A DNA stretch of 64,000 nucleotides. Source: Pseudomonas koreensis. GTDB taxonomy: Bacteria > Pseudomonadota > Gammaproteobacteria > Pseudomonadales > Pseudomonadaceae. Below are positions 19,121 to 29,140 of the stretch, in pieces. Positions within the stretch are counted from its first letter, which is position 1; each line of letters begins with the position of its first letter. Made by a program: the position numbers and the translations under genes. Under the pieces are notes generated by a model. That model searched no databases and had not been told where the DNA came from. It saw nothing but the letters and a program-made list of their open reading frames with translations. The stretch spans positions 310,001 to 374,000 of the forward strand of contig NZ_JAOEJU010000002.1 in the NCBI RefSeq assembly GCF_025447595.1. Reading direction: 5' to 3'.

Positions 19121-19209
19121 TCTGGGAGCGAGCTTGCTCGCGAAAGCGCCAGGTCGGTCACGGCAATGCTGAATGACACAGCGTATTCGCGAGCAGGCTC
19201 GCTCCCACA
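19121..19209. repeat. REP doublet
   Basis: Inverted REP pair between convergent sutA and the HAD gene. One arm has the c-to-a/t-type variant cores tctgggagcg and gagcaggctcg. Confidence 0.88.
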
Positions 19210-19220
19210 GAGGTTATGTG

Positions 19221-19928
19221 TCAGTGGGAGGTAGCATTCCAGCGGGCGAGCACGGCAGGCAGATCGTTGAGGCTGCGAATTTCGGCATCCGGCAGGCGCT
19301 CCGCTTCCCAGACCTTGCCCGCCGGGTTGAACCAGATCGCACGCAATCCGGCCTGTTGCGCCCCGGCGATGTCATCCCCCGGGTGATCACCGATATGCAC
19401 TGCCGCTTCGGCGCTCACGCCACCGCGCTGCAACGCTTCATGGAACAGCCGCGCATCCGGCTTGGCGATGCCGATGTCTTCGGCACACAACGCAAACTTG
19501 AAGTAGTCCGCCAGCCCGAGGCGACGCACATCGGCGTTGCCATTGGTGACCACGCCGAGGGCGTAGTGCTTGGCGAGGGTTTCCAGGATCGGCTCGACCT
19601 CCGGGAACACCTCGATCTGATGCCGCGCATGCAGAAACACTTCAAAACTCTTGTCTGCCAGCTCCGACGCTTCGCCGTGGGCGTACCCGGCTTCTTCCAG
19701 CGCATGGAACAGCACTCGCCGGCGCAGCGCGCTGATGCGGTGCTTGAGTCCCGGCTCGTTGGCCAGCACCCGCTCGCGGATCGACCACAGATGCTCTACG
19801 GGCACCGCGCCCAGATTCGGCGCATGTTCGCTCAGCCATTCGCGCAAAACCGCTTCGGCGCTGACGATCACCGGGGCGGTGTCCCACAGGGTGTCGTCGA
19901 GGTCGAAGGTGATCAACTGGATGCTCAT
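19221..19928 (-). CDS. HAD-family hydrolase (YigB-like)
   Basis: A 235-aa haloacid dehalogenase-type phosphatase. Motif I is DLDDTLWDT (nucleophile Asp at residue 9 or so), motif II lies in VVTNGNADV, motif III is the Lys of [10 protein letters not shown], and motif IV is [13 protein letters not shown]. The position directly after xerC matches E. coli yigB, which dephosphorylates FMN and a riboflavin precursor; the substrate here is inferred from that. Its ATG overlaps the xerC stop by 4 nt, showing tight coupling in the lptM-lysA-dapF-DUF484-xerC operon. Confidence 0.88.
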   Translation of the reverse strand: MSIQLITFDLDDTLWDTAPVIVSAEAVLREWLSEHAPNLGAVPVEHLWSIRERVLANEPGLKHRISALRRRVLFHALEEAGYAHGEASELADKSFEVFLHARHQIEVFPEVEPILETLAKHYALGVVTNGNADVRRLGLADYFKFALCAEDIGIAKPDARLFHEALQRGGVSAEAAVHIGDHPGDDIAGAQQAGLRAIWFNPAGKVWEAERLPDAEIRSLNDLPAVLARWNATSH

Positions 19929-20824
19929 GAATCGTCGCCTTTCATGCGTTTGGCCCGTGGATGGGCGCTGTCGTAGACCGCCGCCAGGTGCTGGAAGTCC
20001 AGGTGGGTATAGATCTGGGTGGTCTTGATGTCCGAGTGGCCGAGCAATTCCTGCACCGCGCGCAGATCCTGGGAGGACTCAAGCAAATGGCTGGCGAAGG
20101 AGTGCCGCAGCATGTGCGGGTGCAGGTTCTGCCCCAGTTCGCGCTCGCCGGCCAGTTTGACCCGCACCTGAATCGCTCGCGGGCCGAGGCGTCGGCCTTG
20201 CTGGCTGACGAATACCGCGTCGTCCGCAGGATTGGTCAGCGCCCGCAGCGGCAGCCATTGCTCCAGTGCTTCCCGGGCTTTTTTGCCGACCGGCAACAGA
20301 CGCGTCTTGCTGCCCTTGCCGAGCACCTGAACCATGCCGTCGGCCAGATCGAGCTGATCGAGATTGAGCCCGGTCAGCTCCGACAGGCGCAGTCCTGAGG
20401 AATAGAACAACTCCAGAATCGCCTGATCGCGTCGCGCGAGAAAATCGTCCTCCACGGCACCTTCAAGCAGTTGCAGGGCGCGATCGGTGTCGAGGGTTTT
20501 CGGCAGGCGGCGTTCGCCTTTGGGCGGTGCCAGACCCGTTGCCGGGTCGTGATCGCAGAGGCCTTCGCGATTCAGATAGTGATAGAGCCCGCGCACCGCC
20601 GAAAGCAGGCGCGCCAGACTGCGCGAGGACTGGCCCTGGGCATGCAGGCGGGCGATCAGGCTGCGCAGACGCTGGATGTCCAGGGCCTGCCAGCTGCCGA
20701 TGTTCTGTTTGATGCACCAGCCGAGGACTTTATCGAGGTCACGCCGGTAGGCCGACAGCGTGTGCGGCGACACCTGTCGCTCACTGCGCAGGTGTTCGCA
20801 GTAAGCGTCCAGTTGTCGTTCCAT
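19925..20824 (-). CDS. xerC: tyrosine recombinase XerC
   Basis: A 299-aa site-specific recombinase that works with XerD at dif to resolve chromosome dimers. The N-terminal SAM-like core-binding domain covers about residues 1-90. The catalytic set is present: Arg in [12 protein letters not shown], Lys in [14 protein letters not shown], His-x-x-Arg in [12 protein letters not shown], His in [10 protein letters not shown], and the nucleophile Tyr in TQIYTHLDF. It is coupled to the upstream DUF484 gene (2-nt gap) and overlaps the downstream HAD gene, the conserved dapF-DUF484-xerC-yigB order. Confidence 0.96.
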   Translation of the reverse strand: MERQLDAYCEHLRSERQVSPHTLSAYRRDLDKVLGWCIKQNIGSWQALDIQRLRSLIARLHAQGQSSRSLARLLSAVRGLYHYLNREGLCDHDPATGLAPPKGERRLPKTLDTDRALQLLEGAVEDDFLARRDQAILELFYSSGLRLSELTGLNLDQLDLADGMVQVLGKGSKTRLLPVGKKAREALEQWLPLRALTNPADDAVFVSQQGRRLGPRAIQVRVKLAGERELGQNLHPHMLRHSFASHLLESSQDLRAVQELLGHSDIKTTQIYTHLDFQHLAAVYDSAHPRAKRMKGDDS

Positions 20825-20826
20825 GC

Positions 20827-21552
20827 TCAGCGTACCGAGCGCAGGGAGCTGTTGACCCGTGGCAGCACGCGACCCATGACTTCGGCGATGTAGCTGAGGA
20901 ACAGCGTGCCGACCGAGCTCTTGTAGTGCTGCGGATCACGGCTGGCGATGGCCAGGATTCCGTGGATGCCCTGATGGCTGACGGCGACCACGGCGGTGGA
21001 GCCGATCTGCTTGCGCTGTTCTTCGCCGAACAGGAAGTCCAGCTCGTGTTCACGCAGGCTGCCGCTGACGCTTTTGCCTTCGGTGAGCAATCCGCCAATG
21101 GCGGTCTGCGCGTCGGCGTGGGTCACCCAGCGGCCGACCGGGGCCGGGTTGTCGCCCAGCAGGATCAGGCTGACGAAGGGCACCTGGAAATCCTGGCGCA
21201 GGCTGTCTTCGACGCTGATCACCACGTCTTCCAGAGTGGCAGCGTCCATCAGCGCGAGGATCAGGCGACGGGTCTTGTCGAACAGGCGATCGTTGTCCCG
21301 GGCGACGTCCATCAAGTGCGAGAGGCGATGACGCATCTCGATGTTGCGGTCGCGCAGGATGGCCATCTGACGCTCGACCAGCGAGACGGTATCGCCGCGC
21401 TGATGGGGGATGCGCAGGGACGGCAGCAGTTCTTCATGTTCGGCGAAGAAGTCCGGATGAGCCTCCAGGTATGCGGCAACCGCTGCCGCCTCCAGGCTCT
21501 CGGACGCTGATTCACCGGACTGTCGGGCGGGTACCTGAGGCTTGTCGGTCAT
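20827..21552 (-). CDS. DUF484 family protein
   Basis: A 241-aa cytosolic protein with an N-terminal helical segment ([20 protein letters not shown]), a coiled-coil linker (about residues 60-100) and a C-terminal GAF-like domain, the DUF484 layout. Function is unknown; in gammaproteobacteria it is almost always between dapF and xerC, as here. It begins 13 nt after the dapF stop and ends 2 nt before xerC. Confidence 0.85.
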   Translation of the reverse strand: MTDKPQVPARQSGESASESLEAAAVAAYLEAHPDFFAEHEELLPSLRIPHQRGDTVSLVERQMAILRDRNIEMRHRLSHLMDVARDNDRLFDKTRRLILALMDAATLEDVVISVEDSLRQDFQVPFVSLILLGDNPAPVGRWVTHADAQTAIGGLLTEGKSVSGSLREHELDFLFGEEQRKQIGSTAVVAVSHQGIHGILAIASRDPQHYKSSVGTLFLSYIAEVMGRVLPRVNSSLRSVR

Positions 21553-21565
21553 GGCTTCTGCTCAC

Positions 21566-22396
21566 TCAAAGACGCACTTGTCCTTCGTATACGCGCACTG
21601 CCGGGCCGGTCATCAACACCGGTTGGCCGGGGCCTGCCCACTCAATGGACAGGCGCCCGCCCGGCAGGTCGATCAGCAGTGGCGAATCCATCCACCCCTG
21701 ACTGATCGCAGCTACAGCAGCAGCGCAGGCACCGGTGCCGCAGGCCTGGGTTTCCCCGGCGCCGCGTTCCCAGACGCGCAGTTGTGCGCGATGGCGGTCG
21801 ATGACCTGGAGAAAACCGACGTTGACCCGCGCCGGGAAGCGCGGATGGTGTTCGATTTTCGGCCCCAGTTCATGCACCGGTGCAGTGTTGATATCGCTGA
21901 CCCGCAGCACCGCATGGGGGTTGCCCATCGATACCGCTGCCAGATCGACCGGCGTACCGTCGACATCCACCTGATAACTCAGGGCCTGCTCCGGCGCCTG
22001 GAACGGAATGTCCGCCGGCACCAGGCGCGGGGCGCCCATGTTCACGCCGATCTGGCCGTCGTTACGCACGTCCAGTTCGATGATGCCGCCCTTGGTCTCG
22101 ACGCGGATCTGCCGTTTGGCGGTCAGGCGCTTGTCGAGCACGAAGCGGGCGAAGCAGCGCGCACCGTTGCCGCACTGCTCCACTTCGGAACCGTCGGAGT
22201 TGAAGATCCGGTAACGGAAATCCACATCCGGGTTGCTCGGCGCTTCGACGATCAGCAACTGGTCGAAACCGATGCCGGTGTGCCGGTCGCCCCACATTTT
22301 TGCGTGCTTGGGCTGAATATGCGCGTGCTGGCTGACCAGGTCGAGGACCATGAAGTCGTTGCCCAGGCCGTGCATCTTGGTAAAACGCAGCAGCAT
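21566..22396 (-). CDS. dapF: diaminopimelate epimerase
   Basis: A 276-aa enzyme that converts LL- to meso-diaminopimelate, the precursor of lysine and of peptidoglycan cross-links. The two catalytic cysteines are Cys75 in [11 protein letters not shown] and Cys219 in [11 protein letters not shown]. The start ATG 22396 ([15 protein letters not shown]) is the universal DapF N-terminus and lies 4 nt after the lysA stop. Its product is the substrate of LysA encoded just upstream. Confidence 0.97.
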   Translation of the reverse strand: MLLRFTKMHGLGNDFMVLDLVSQHAHIQPKHAKMWGDRHTGIGFDQLLIVEAPSNPDVDFRYRIFNSDGSEVEQCGNGARCFARFVLDKRLTAKRQIRVETKGGIIELDVRNDGQIGVNMGAPRLVPADIPFQAPEQALSYQVDVDGTPVDLAAVSMGNPHAVLRVSDINTAPVHELGPKIEHHPRFPARVNVGFLQVIDRHRAQLRVWERGAGETQACGTGACAAAVAAISQGWMDSPLLIDLPGGRLSIEWAGPGQPVLMTGPAVRVYEGQVRL

Positions 22397-22400
22397 GGGG

Positions 22401-23648
22401 TTACTCCGGCAGCAGGCTTTCGCCGGCAAACAGCTCGGCCACGGTTTCGCGGCGACGCACTTCAAATGCCTGATCACCATCCACCAGCACCTCGGCGGCA
22501 CGGCCGCGAGTGTTGTAGTTGGAGCTCATCACAAAACCGTAGGCACCGGCCGAATGCACGGCCAGCAGATCGCCTTCTTCCAGCGCCAGTTCGCGTTCCT
22601 TGGCGAGGAAGTCGCCGGTTTCGCAGATCGGGCCGACGACGTCGTAGGTACGCGCTGCGGTATCGCGTGGCTTGACCGGAGTCACGTCCATCCAGGCCTG
22701 GTACAGCGCCGGACGGATCAGGTCGTTCATGGCCGCGTCGACGATGGCGAAGTCTTTGTGTTCGGTGTGCTTGAGGTACTCGACCTGGGTCAGCAGCACG
22801 CCGGCGTTGGCGACGATGAAGCGGCCCGGTTCGAACACCAGCGCCAGATCACGACCGACCAGACGCTCGCGCACAGCCTTGATGTAATCGGCGGCCAACG
22901 GCGGCTCTTCATCGCGATAACGCACACCCAGGCCGCCACCGAGATCGATGTGGCGCAGATGGATGCCGCAATCGCCGAGGCGATCGACCAGATCCAGCAG
23001 GCGATCAAGGGCATCGAGGAATGGAGGCAGAGTGGTCAGTTGCGAACCGATGTGGCAGTCGACGCCAACCACTTCCAGGTTCGGCAGGTGCGCGGCACGC
23101 ACGTACACGTCTTCGGCGTCGGCGATGGCGATGCCGAACTTGTTCTCTTTGAGACCGGTGGAAATGTACGGGTGGGTGCCGGCATCGACGTCCGGGTTCA
23201 CGCGTAGCGAGATCGGCGCGCGAACGCCCAGCTCGGCGGCGACCACTTGCAGGCGCTCGAGCTCGTCGGTGGATTCGACGTTGAAGCAATGCACGCCGAC
23301 TTCCAGCGCACGGCGTATGTCGTCACGGGTCTTGCCGACGCCGGAGAACACGATCTTGTCCGGGCTGCCGCCGGCGGCCAGTACGCGTTCCAGCTCACCA
23401 CGAGAAACGATGTCGAAACCGGCGCCGATACGGGCCAGGACATTCAGGACGCCGAGGTTGGAGTTGGCCTTGACCGCGAAGCAGACCAGATGCGGCATGC
23501 CGGCCAGGGCATCGGCGTAGGCCAGGTACTGGGCCTCGATGTGGGCGCGGGAGTAGACGTAGGTCGGTGTACCGAAGCGATCGGCGATGGCGGACAGCGC
23601 CACACCTTCCGCGAACAGTTCCCCGCCACGGTAGTTAAAAGCGTCCAT
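22401..23648 (-). CDS. lysA: diaminopimelate decarboxylase
   Basis: A 415-aa PLP enzyme for the last step of lysine synthesis. The fold-type III barrel carries the PLP lysine K60 in [13 protein letters not shown], a Gly-rich phosphate loop ([10 protein letters not shown]), [11 protein letters not shown], and the C-terminal dimer residues around [11 protein letters not shown] and [12 protein letters not shown]. It follows lptM with a 9-nt gap and precedes dapF, so lysine and DAP genes are cotranscribed. Confidence 0.97.
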   Translation of the reverse strand: MDAFNYRGGELFAEGVALSAIADRFGTPTYVYSRAHIEAQYLAYADALAGMPHLVCFAVKANSNLGVLNVLARIGAGFDIVSRGELERVLAAGGSPDKIVFSGVGKTRDDIRRALEVGVHCFNVESTDELERLQVVAAELGVRAPISLRVNPDVDAGTHPYISTGLKENKFGIAIADAEDVYVRAAHLPNLEVVGVDCHIGSQLTTLPPFLDALDRLLDLVDRLGDCGIHLRHIDLGGGLGVRYRDEEPPLAADYIKAVRERLVGRDLALVFEPGRFIVANAGVLLTQVEYLKHTEHKDFAIVDAAMNDLIRPALYQAWMDVTPVKPRDTAARTYDVVGPICETGDFLAKERELALEEGDLLAVHSAGAYGFVMSSNYNTRGRAAEVLVDGDQAFEVRRRETVAELFAGESLLPE

Positions 23649-23657
23649 GGCGATCCC

Positions 23658-23831
23658 TTAGTAAACGTCGTGCTTGTGTGCTTTGGAGGCAGGCTGTTGT
23701 TGCGACGACTTGGCTTGCTCGGCCGGGTCCTGATCTTCATCGGGCAGGTACAGCGGGCCTTTTTGACCACAAGCCGAAACAAGGCAGGCAACCGCGACGA
23801 GCGCAGCAAGGGAAGAGATCAGGCGCTTCAT
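23658..23831 (-). CDS. lptM: LPS translocon maturation chaperone LptM (YifL) lipoprotein
   Basis: A 57-aa lipoprotein. The signal peptide ends in the lipobox VSAC with the lipidated Cys21, followed by the family motif GQKGPLYLP; the rest is Pro/Gln/Lys-rich and disordered. In E. coli LptM assists oxidative maturation of LptD in the outer membrane. It always precedes lysA in pseudomonads, as here, and is the first gene of the operon. ATG 23831 is the only start giving a signal peptide. Confidence 0.92.
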   Translation of the reverse strand: MKRLISSLAALVAVACLVSACGQKGPLYLPDEDQDPAEQAKSSQQQPASKAHKHDVY

Positions 23832-24150
23832 GGCGAAATCCTTGAAAATGCGTTAATTGCGCCGGAGTATACCGGCCACCCGGCAGCTTGCCTATGCGAC
23901 GGAACTCCCGTCCGGCGGGGCTCGCCCGCAGGCGGGTCGATCAAGTGCAATCCATGTGGGAGCGAGCCTGCTCGCGATGGCGTCAGCACATTCAACATCT
24001 GGTTGTCTGATCCACCGCTATCGCGAGCAGGCTCGCTCCCACAGGAAGCAGTGCAGACAGGGTTGTTGGTCGTTATCCTTTGCAATCGGCTGACAGCGTC
24101 CGTATCTTGCGGCGCTTGAGCCTGATCAGACATTTTTTGAGGTTGCCGCA
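23832..24150. other. divergent intergenic region lptM / cyaY
   Basis: A 319-nt gap holding a REP doublet and, on either side, the promoters of lptM and cyaY. The stretch 23890-23945 is GC-rich with small inverted motifs (gtccggcggg, cgcccgcaggcggg). No gene is seen. Confidence 0.5.
23955..24042. repeat. REP doublet
   Basis: Inverted pair (23955-23978 and 24019-24042) with the gagcctgctcgc core variant, lying between divergent genes, which is less usual than between convergent ones. Confidence 0.9.
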
Positions 24151-24483
24151 ATGAGTTTGTCCGAAGCCCGTTTCCACGATCTGGTCGATGAAACCCAGGA
24201 AAAACTGGAAGACATCTTCGACGACAGCGACCTGGACATCGACATGGAGAACTCGGCCGGTGTGCTGACCGTCAAGTTCGAGAACGGCACCCAGTTGATC
24301 TTCAGTCGTCAGGAACCGCTGCGTCAGCTGTGGCTGGCCGCTGTCTCCGGCGGTTTCCACTTCGACTACGACGAAGAAAGCGAACGCTGGATGTGCGACA
24401 AGAGCGAAGAACAGCTGGGCGAAATGCTCGAGCGTATCGTCAAGCAGCAGGCTGGCACCGAATTCGATTTCGAAGGCCTGTGA
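24151..24483 (+). CDS. cyaY: iron-sulfur cluster assembly protein CyaY (frataxin)
   Basis: A 110-aa bacterial frataxin. The acidic first helix (DETQEKLEDIFDDSDLDIDM) binds iron, followed by the beta sheet with VLTVKFENGTQLIFSRQEPL and the conserved LWLAAVSGGFHFDYD. It modulates cysteine desulphurase IscS and cluster assembly. It is divergent from lptM. The next gene starts 4 nt after its stop, so the two are cotranscribed. Confidence 0.95.
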   Translation: MSLSEARFHDLVDETQEKLEDIFDDSDLDIDMENSAGVLTVKFENGTQLIFSRQEPLRQLWLAAVSGGFHFDYDEESERWMCDKSEEQLGEMLERIVKQQAGTEFDFEGL

Positions 24484-24487
24484 TTTC

Positions 24488-24712
24488 GTGACTGACACCG
24501 CGCCCGTCCGTCCGCCGAAGCCGCTCTACAGCAACGTCAGCCCGGCCGTGCCTTCGCCGTGTACCGGCGTGTGCCGGCTGGATGAGCAGAAGGTCTGCCT
24601 CGGCTGCATGCGCCATGTCGAAGACATCCGCGAGTGGCGTTCGGCCGATGATGAGCGCCGCCGGGTGATTTGCGCGCAAGCGTCTCAGCGCCGGCAGCTC
24701 GCCGGAGCGTAG
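24488..24712 (+). CDS. DUF1289 family small cysteine-rich protein
   Basis: A 74-aa protein with the DUF1289 pattern: SPCTGVCRLDEQKVCLGCMR, giving four cysteines spaced C-x3-C-x8-C-x2-C that could hold a metal or Fe-S cluster, then EIREW-like DIREWRSADDERRR. The start is GTG 24488. Coupling to cyaY hints at a link with iron-sulphur metabolism, but its function is unknown. Confidence 0.85.
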   Translation: MTDTAPVRPPKPLYSNVSPAVPSPCTGVCRLDEQKVCLGCMRHVEDIREWRSADDERRRVICAQASQRRQLAGA

Positions 24713-24773
24713 CTTGTATATTTTTTGAGCTGTGATAGTGTCCGGAAACGCCTCAACCCATCGAGGCCTGGTG

Positions 24774-24810
24774 AAAACCCCGTCTTTTTTGGCGGGGTTT
24801 TGCTTTTTTT
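24774..24810 (+). terminator. terminator upstream of rnk
   Basis: AAAACCCCG (24774-24782) pairs with CGGGGTTTT (24793-24801), then GCTTTTTTT. It closes cyaY and its partner; it is only 30-40 nt before the rnk start. Confidence 0.9.
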
Positions 24811-24840
24811 GTGTGCAGAAGAAAGGAGTCTGCCCGGATC

Positions 24841-25251
24841 ATGACCGCACCTTCCATCACCCTTACCCGTCTGGACGTGCAACGTCTGGAGCGCCTGATC
24901 GACAGCCTGGATGACACGCTGCCGGGCGTGATCGCGCTGCAAACCGAACTGGACCGCGCCGATACCCTGGTCGGTCACGATGAAGTGCCTGCCGACGTCG
25001 TGACGATGAATTCCCGTGTGCACTGCCGCGAAGAAAGCAGTGGCAAGGACTACCACCTGACCCTGGTCTACCCGAAGCACGCCAATGCCGATGAAGGCAA
25101 AGTCTCGATCCTGGCCCCGGTCGGCAGTGCGCTGCTGGGCCTGAAGGTTGGTCAGCACATCGACTGGCCGGCTCCGGGTGGCAAGACCCTGAAACTGACC
25201 TTGCTCGAAGTCGAATCGCAGCCGGCCAACGGCGGTGATTTCCCGGAGTAA
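24841..25251 (+). CDS. rnk: nucleoside diphosphate kinase regulator Rnk
   Basis: A 136-aa protein with an N-terminal helical hairpin (residues 5-45, DVQRLERLIDSL) and a C-terminal GreA/GreB-type FKBP-like domain (VTMNSRVHCREE, ILAPVGSALLGLKVGQHIDW). Rnk binds RNA polymerase like Gre factors and, in Pseudomonas, affects nucleoside diphosphate kinase and alginate production. AAAGGAG lies 9 nt before ATG 24841. A strong terminator lies between any upstream promoter and the gene, leaving little room for its own promoter. Confidence 0.92.
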   Translation: MTAPSITLTRLDVQRLERLIDSLDDTLPGVIALQTELDRADTLVGHDEVPADVVTMNSRVHCREESSGKDYHLTLVYPKHANADEGKVSILAPVGSALLGLKVGQHIDWPAPGGKTLKLTLLEVESQPANGGDFPE

Positions 25252-25257
25252 CCCGCC

Positions 25258-28101
25258 CTAGACCTGCTCGAGCGCTTCGTTCAGAGAGCGTTCCAGGTCG
25301 GCTTTGTAACGCAGATACAGATTGCTCGAACTCTGCCCGTCACCGATCACGCCCGACAGGTCCAGGTCGGTGATGTAGCAGCGGTAGCGCTCGGTTTCCC
25401 GGCGCTGCCCGACGATCTCCCGGGCGACCACGCTGAACAGCTGGTCGCCATGTTCCAGCTCGCTGAATTCCCGTTGATTGCAATACAGCGTGACTTGCAC
25501 TTCGCCTGGCGCGGCTTTGCCGACGATCGCCTGCACGTCGTAGAACGGTTTGTTGACCGGCGTCTGCGGCGCCGGGCGCATTTCGACCCGTCGCGCGCGT
25601 CCCGGCCCCGATGGCAATAACTGGTAATACAAGATTTCAAGGCTGGCGGCATGGCCCGCATCCATCGGCAGCAGCGCTTCGCGGCGGAACTGGATCGATT
25701 GCAGGAACCGCTGCAACGGTACCAACAGGCTTTGCTCGTCGTGATAGGGCAAGTGCTGTTGCCACAGCGCATTGAATTCGTCGAGTACGTACAACTCGGC
25801 GGTTTGCTCACTGATCCGGTAGAACACCTGAATGCATTCAGGCTGGCCCATTGGCAGGATCAACGCCAGGTCGTGGTCTTCCAGCGCCATCGGGTCCAGG
25901 TGCAGCGGGCTGTAGCGCGGCTGTTCCTCGCCCAGGTAATCGAGCAGCGCCGGCAGGGTGGCGAGGGCGACATGGCTGACCTGACCCGGCACCAGTTCCA
26001 GCACGTGATAGTGCTGCTGCACCTGGATCAGGTAGCGGTGATTCAGGTCACTGAGCAACAGGGTCTGCGCGGTGTCGATGATTTCTTCCACCCGGCGGGC
26101 GATGAATTGCGCGCGGTTGTGACAGAAACAGCGCACTCGCAGCGATGGTTGTTGCGACCCGCGCGGCAGATTGTTGAGGTAATCGCGCAGGCAGTCCATC
26201 AAGGCATGCGGGCCGTCGAAGCGGTTGACCAGCACTTCGTTCCAGCTGTTGAGCGTGACCTGATCGAGGGTCAGCACCAGGTTTTCGCGTACGCCGGCGT
26301 AGCTCAGCGAGTCTGTGCGCTCGGTGGTCATCAGGATGTTCAGGTCGCGGTGATGCTTGAGCGGATCGACCCCGACATTCACCAGCATCAATACTTCGCT
26401 CGGCACGGCGGCGCGCAGCAGCGGTTCTTCGGCAACGGTCGACAAGGGCAGGGCGATGCTTTGTTGCAGGCTGCCGAGCAGGTTGAACAGCTCGAACTCG
26501 CTCATATCGCTGGTGCCGGGGTGCAGGGCCAGTCGGGTGCTGCTGTCGATCACGCCGTTGCGATGGCACCAGGTCAGCAGTTCCAGCAACTCGCGGCTGC
26601 GCTTGATCGGCGCGAAGTGTTCCCACTCCAGCGCCGTCAGGCTGCCGTTGTACAGGCCCCACTGGGTTTGGCCCGGTTCCTTTTTGTTCGGCGATTGCAC
26701 CAGGGTTAGCGTGTCTTCTGCCAGGTCCGGGGCGATGCCGGGGTTGATGAACTCGACCTTGTCGGCCTTGCGTTCGAATGCCGCATACAACCGTCGGCCT
26801 AGAACGTTGAGGTCGCGCTTGTTGATCAGGCTGACAGTCTGTTCGGTGCGGGCGAACTGGGTCAGGAAGCGGTAGCTGTAGTTCAGTTCGTTGACCAGCG
26901 CCCGGCGCTCGGCGCTGACCTGACGGACTTTCCACTGGCTGCGGCTGTCGAGCAGCGCAAGCTGACGCTGATCCCAGTGCCATTCGCTGGCGAGTCTTTC
27001 CAGCAGTGAACGCTGCCAGCTCTGGGTGCGGCTGTTGCCGGTGAGCTTGCGATTGACCTTGAGGTAAAGCGCACGGCGCACCAGCTCAAGGCGCTCCGGC
27101 TCGCTGCGCGCGGTCAGGTATTCCTCGATCCGGCGGTAAACCACCATGTACGGATCCAGCTCGTCGAGGTCTAGTCGGTTGGCGAACACCGCCTGCTTGA
27201 AGCGCAGGCTCAGGCACTGCACCTGGGGGTGCTCGCTGGCGTAGACCTCGGTCAGCAGCAGTTTGAGCACCGACTTGTAAGGTGATTCGATGCCCTTGAA
27301 CAGTTGCCACAGGCCGGCGCCGACGAATTCGCCCGGCGGAATGTGTGCCATCGGCCCCAGGTCGAGGGTTTCATCGTTGCGGATGAAGCGCTTGGAAATC
27401 AGGGTGTGAGTGTATGCGTCGTAGGCGCGCTCTTCGTAGACCGGCACCAGCCACCAGATGGGTGTGCGCCCGGCGAGCCAGATCGCGGTGCGGTAGAACT
27501 CGTCCAGCAGCAGGTAATGCTGGGTGGTGCCGCAATCTTCGGAACTGAGCTGGGTGTCGCGCTCGCCTTTGACGAAACGTGCCGGGTCGATCAGGAAGAA
27601 GTGCGCCTCGGCCCCCTGACTGGCAGCCCAGGTCTCGAGCAACTGGCACTTCTTGCGCAGCTCGGCCAGTTCGCTGTCGCTCAGGTCGGAGGCGTGGCAG
27701 ACCCACACGTCCATGTCGCTCTGGTCGGCCTGGGCCAGGGTGCCGAGGCTGCCCATCAGGAACAGACCGTGAATCGGTCGTGGCGGGTTACTGCCGTGAC
27801 GCGGCTTGTAGGAGAACGAGCGGGTCAGGCGCTGGGCTTCGGCGAGGGCGTCGGCGTCCGGTTCGTAATTCGACAGCCCGGCTGGCGTGCTGCCCGAGAC
27901 GTAACCTGGCAACAGCGGATGATTGACGTGAAAAAACAGCGGCAGCAGCGTCAGCACACTTTGCTGGCGCGTCGAAAGACCTTCCAGTGCCCGGTTCAGG
28001 CGACCTTCGTTGAGTTTCAGAAAACGTGCACGTAGCTGGCTGAGTACCTTGCGGTCGATGCCTTCGTCCAGGTCGGGGCGGATTTCATGGGTGCGGGTCA
28101 T
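25258..28101 (-). CDS. cyaA: class I adenylate cyclase
   Basis: A 947-aa soluble class I cyclase that makes cAMP from ATP. The N-terminal nucleotidyltransferase catalytic part (to about residue 540) carries the metal-binding motif LMGSLGTLAQADQSDMDVWV; the long C-terminal regulatory part follows. Length and order match CyaA of P. aeruginosa, a source of cAMP for the regulator Vfr. It is transcribed convergently with rnk (6-nt gap). A CRP/Vfr-like site is present at algR, 3.6 kb away. Confidence 0.95.
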   Translation of the reverse strand: MTRTHEIRPDLDEGIDRKVLSQLRARFLKLNEGRLNRALEGLSTRQQSVLTLLPLFFHVNHPLLPGYVSGSTPAGLSNYEPDADALAEAQRLTRSFSYKPRHGSNPPRPIHGLFLMGSLGTLAQADQSDMDVWVCHASDLSDSELAELRKKCQLLETWAASQGAEAHFFLIDPARFVKGERDTQLSSEDCGTTQHYLLLDEFYRTAIWLAGRTPIWWLVPVYEERAYDAYTHTLISKRFIRNDETLDLGPMAHIPPGEFVGAGLWQLFKGIESPYKSVLKLLLTEVYASEHPQVQCLSLRFKQAVFANRLDLDELDPYMVVYRRIEEYLTARSEPERLELVRRALYLKVNRKLTGNSRTQSWQRSLLERLASEWHWDQRQLALLDSRSQWKVRQVSAERRALVNELNYSYRFLTQFARTEQTVSLINKRDLNVLGRRLYAAFERKADKVEFINPGIAPDLAEDTLTLVQSPNKKEPGQTQWGLYNGSLTALEWEHFAPIKRSRELLELLTWCHRNGVIDSSTRLALHPGTSDMSEFELFNLLGSLQQSIALPLSTVAEEPLLRAAVPSEVLMLVNVGVDPLKHHRDLNILMTTERTDSLSYAGVRENLVLTLDQVTLNSWNEVLVNRFDGPHALMDCLRDYLNNLPRGSQQPSLRVRCFCHNRAQFIARRVEEIIDTAQTLLLSDLNHRYLIQVQQHYHVLELVPGQVSHVALATLPALLDYLGEEQPRYSPLHLDPMALEDHDLALILPMGQPECIQVFYRISEQTAELYVLDEFNALWQQHLPYHDEQSLLVPLQRFLQSIQFRREALLPMDAGHAASLEILYYQLLPSGPGRARRVEMRPAPQTPVNKPFYDVQAIVGKAAPGEVQVTLYCNQREFSELEHGDQLFSVVAREIVGQRRETERYRCYITDLDLSGVIGDGQSSSNLYLRYKADLERSLNEALEQV

Positions 28102-28246
28102 GTCGGCTCAAACCGGCGCGCAGGGCTCGGAGGCAAGGGGTCTCGGGTGTCCGGGAGTTTAGCGCCTGAGCAGCAGGAGTTTTAAGCTGAATTTGTTTTT
28201 TGACGTCAGATTTCTATCGCGCGGCGATGGGCGACGTTCATGGCTG

Positions 28247-28282
28247 GCCCGCGGAAATCCCGTGGCAGGGGTTTCCGTGGGC
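28247..28282. repeat. inverted repeat after the TIGR02647-type gene
   Basis: GCCCGCGGAAATCCC pairs with GGGTTTCCGTGGGC allowing one mismatch and one bulge. It lies 14 nt beyond the stop of the minus-strand gene at 28296 and may act as an mRNA-stabilising or weak terminator hairpin (no T-run). Confidence 0.5.
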
Positions 28283-28295
28283 AAAGTCGGGAGGA

Positions 28296-28541
28296 TCAGG
28301 CGGTTTGCTGCTCTTTGAGAATCGTCAGTACGGTTTGCACGTTCTGTGCGGCATCGCGACCGAGGCTGGTCAGGTAACCGCCATCAGGCTGGTCTGTCAG
28401 TTCTTTTTCGAACAGGCGTTGTGCGGCGGCAATGTGCTTCGGGGCAGCGGTCTGATGAATTTTCAGACCTTCCTGGGAACTGTCCAGGTTGAAGAGTGCG
28501 AGGACTTCCAGTTCGGCAACCAACTCAGGGGTAAGCGACAT
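28296..28541 (-). CDS. TIGR02647 family conserved protein
   Basis: An 81-aa helical protein; residues 1-25 (SLTPELVAELEVLALFNLDS) and the GYLTSLGRDAAQNVQTVLTI stretch match the small pseudomonad family TIGR02647 as I recall it. No catalytic or binding motif is visible. Function is unknown. It reads in the same direction as cyaA, about 190 nt upstream of it. Confidence 0.75.
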   Translation of the reverse strand: MSLTPELVAELEVLALFNLDSSQEGLKIHQTAAPKHIAAAQRLFEKELTDQPDGGYLTSLGRDAAQNVQTVLTILKEQQTA

Positions 28542-28696
28542 AAGGACTCCAGACTTTCTAGGAATTGGACGACAGCGCCCCTAAGGTGAACCTGCCGGCG
28601 CGGCCTGTCCAGTGCGCGTGTCAGGGTTTTTGTCCCGGGGTGGATTCCAGTGTAGTCAGGGGGCGGCAGAAGGCCGCGCAGATGGGTGACAAATTG

Positions 28697-28721
28697 TGTG
28701 GGAGCAGGCCTGCTCCCACAG
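28697..28721. repeat. single short REP-like palindrome
   Basis: tgtgggagcaggcctgctcccaca is an almost perfect palindrome lacking the usual tcgcg ends, just downstream of the 94-aa gene. Confidence 0.7.
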
Positions 28722-28732
28722 CGAGGGGCCGT

Positions 28733-29017
28733 TTACTGTTTTTCCGGTGGCAGTTCCGGCAGTGCGCGCAGCGCGGTTTCGTACCATTCGGTATCGAACG
28801 CGCGGTCATCGTCGAGCATCGCGTCGATTTCGTAGGCCAGCACGTGGGCCATCAGATTCAGGATGTCGTCACGCTCGTAACCGACCAGCGTCAGCTTGTT
28901 GAAGGTTGCCTTGGCCGCTGGCGGGTTGTCGCTTTCGATCTGGTTCTCGATCGCTTCGATCAGCGTCGATTCGGTGAACTCTTCTTCATCATTGTCGATG
29001 TCAGTCGGCTCGCTCAT
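28733..29017 (-). CDS. conserved hypothetical acidic protein
   Basis: A 94-aa acidic protein (start MSEPTDIDNDEEEF) with a helical centre (TFNKLTLVGYERDDILNLMA) and a tail rich in Pro and Glu. No known domain is recognised. An AGGAG-type site lies upstream of ATG 29017. It is probably monocistronic and divergent from the GST gene. Confidence 0.7.
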   Translation of the reverse strand: MSEPTDIDNDEEEFTESTLIEAIENQIESDNPPAAKATFNKLTLVGYERDDILNLMAHVLAYEIDAMLDDDRAFDTEWYETALRALPELPPEKQ

Positions 29018-29140
29018 GGCAGGCTCCTCAAGGAAAGGCGCCAGTTTACCCGCATTCAGCGGCGTGATGCTGCTGGCAGGATTCCCCGGAGCGATCTATA
29101 AACAGGCACTGCCCACCCCGCACGGCCTGGAGGCTATGTG

